Assembly (NCBI GenBank): GCA_029938595.1
Contig: JAOZUP010000088.1
Location: 1 to 11,660 of the forward strand
Source: Thermoanaerobaculales bacterium
Lineage (GTDB): Bacteria > Acidobacteriota > Thermoanaerobaculia > Thermoanaerobaculales > Sulfomarinibacteraceae
Direction: 5' to 3'
DNA length: 11,660 nt
Shown here: positions 11,475 to 11,660 of the stretch, one piece after another
How the letters are laid out: each line of letters begins with the position of its first letter
Position numbering within the stretch: the stretch's first letter is position 1
The notes under the pieces: model-generated
Seen by the model: the letters and a program-made list of their open reading frames with translations, nothing else
Told to the model about the DNA's origin: nothing
Databases searched by the model: none
Made by a program: the position numbers and the translations under genes

Positions 11475-11522
11475 GTTAGGAATTAGGAATTAGGAATTTC
11501 GGATTTCGGATTTCGGATTTTT
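11475..11522. repeat. Two abutting 7-bp tandem arrays (TTAGGAA then TTTCGGA), array c
   Basis: Three units of TTAGGAA (11476-11496) run directly into three of TTTCGGA plus T-rich end (11497-11522), keeping the 7-bp period across the junction. The array lies about 40 bases before the E1 alpha start codon and is followed by TTCCACCCGCC as at the other arrays. A possible -10 (TATCCT on the minus strand, near 11454-11459) sits between array and gene. Confidence 0.9.
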
Positions 11523-11607
11523 CCACCCGCCCTCCTGTATCGACTTTCGAATCGTGCATCTGCGATTCGCTCCGATTGCACCTCTCCCGGTTCCGAAACG
11601 TCGTGGT

Positions 11608-11660
11608 GGCGGGCCCTAAAGGACCCGCCTACAGGTCTCTTGCCACCTTTGTAGGCGGGA
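11608..11660. repeat. REP-like palindrome pair, cut by the window end
   Basis: GGCGGGCCC-TAAA-GGACCCGCC (11608-11629, one stem mismatch) is followed by TACA; then CCCGCCTACA (11624-11633) is mirrored by TGTAGGCGGG (11650-11659). This repeats the head-to-head design of 8204-8340 with a different stem sequence. The second palindrome continues past the window. Confidence 0.7.

Noticed and set aside
10027..11493. Open frame of 488 codons on the plus strand
   Set aside because: It is antisense to the E1 alpha gene and crosses the palindromic element and the heptamer array; the minus-strand product matches a known family throughout, so this is a GC-driven shadow.

Overview
The window is high-GC (my reading, not computed) bacterial chromosome with well-formed Shine-Dalgarno (SD) sites, short intergenic gaps and an unusual density of small palindromic and tandem repeats between genes. 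The envelope lipoprotein style, the family 'outer membrane lipoprotein-sorting protein'-like gene, the glycine-rich RRM protein and the repeat-rich spacers would fit an Acidobacteriota-type genome (for example Thermoanaerobaculia-like), but no marker gene settles this, so the taxonomic guess is weak.

Layout. 1-657 (+): C-terminal end of a probable DUF6880 protein followed 1 nt later by a UPF0158 family protein. 880-2055 (+): a Fic-domain AMP transferase of the self-inhibited class with a C-terminal winged helix, preceded by an operator-like inverted repeat. 2132-2600 (-): a RelE-like toxin with a ribbon-helix-helix antitoxin, overlapping by 29 nt and sharing a clear promoter. 2841-4276 (+): two-gene envelope operon (secreted protein with duplicated 'GRW/EWMT' modules, then a LolA-like lipoprotein). 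4541-5051 (+): a self-contained unit of strong promoter, structured leader, glycine-rich RRM RNA-binding protein and intrinsic terminator. 5097-5528 (-): SRPBCC-fold protein. 5837-6730 (+): MerR-type regulator with a long acidic linker and an unassigned C-terminal domain, possibly leaderless. 6861-7382 (-): unrecognised 173-aa protein divergent from 7539-8192 (+), an XRE-HTH plus LexA/S24-fold regulator whose catalytic Ser and Lys are both replaced. 8342-8692 (-): SUI1/YciH-like protein. 8777-8983 (+): small unknown protein. 9210-11433 (-): a two-gene operon for a thiamine-diphosphate 2-oxoacid dehydrogenase E1 (alpha then beta).

The most interesting structure is a 182-bp, near-perfectly ended palindromic element at 10214-10395 lying between the E1 alpha and beta genes. 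Its terminal repeat carries the SD and start codon of the beta gene, and the alpha subunit upstream has lost the metal-binding Asp of its GDG motif. Other notable signals are four further intergenic repeat families: a 29-51 bp GCCGAG/CTCGGC hairpin (five same-orientation copies in 1-4450), 7-bp tandem arrays (three), an inverted pair of 14-bp tandem arrays, and head-to-head REP-like palindromes (8204-8340 and at the right end). I did not find a CRISPR array, tRNA, rRNA, transposase or a recognisable multi-gene defence system beyond the Fic and RelE-type genes.
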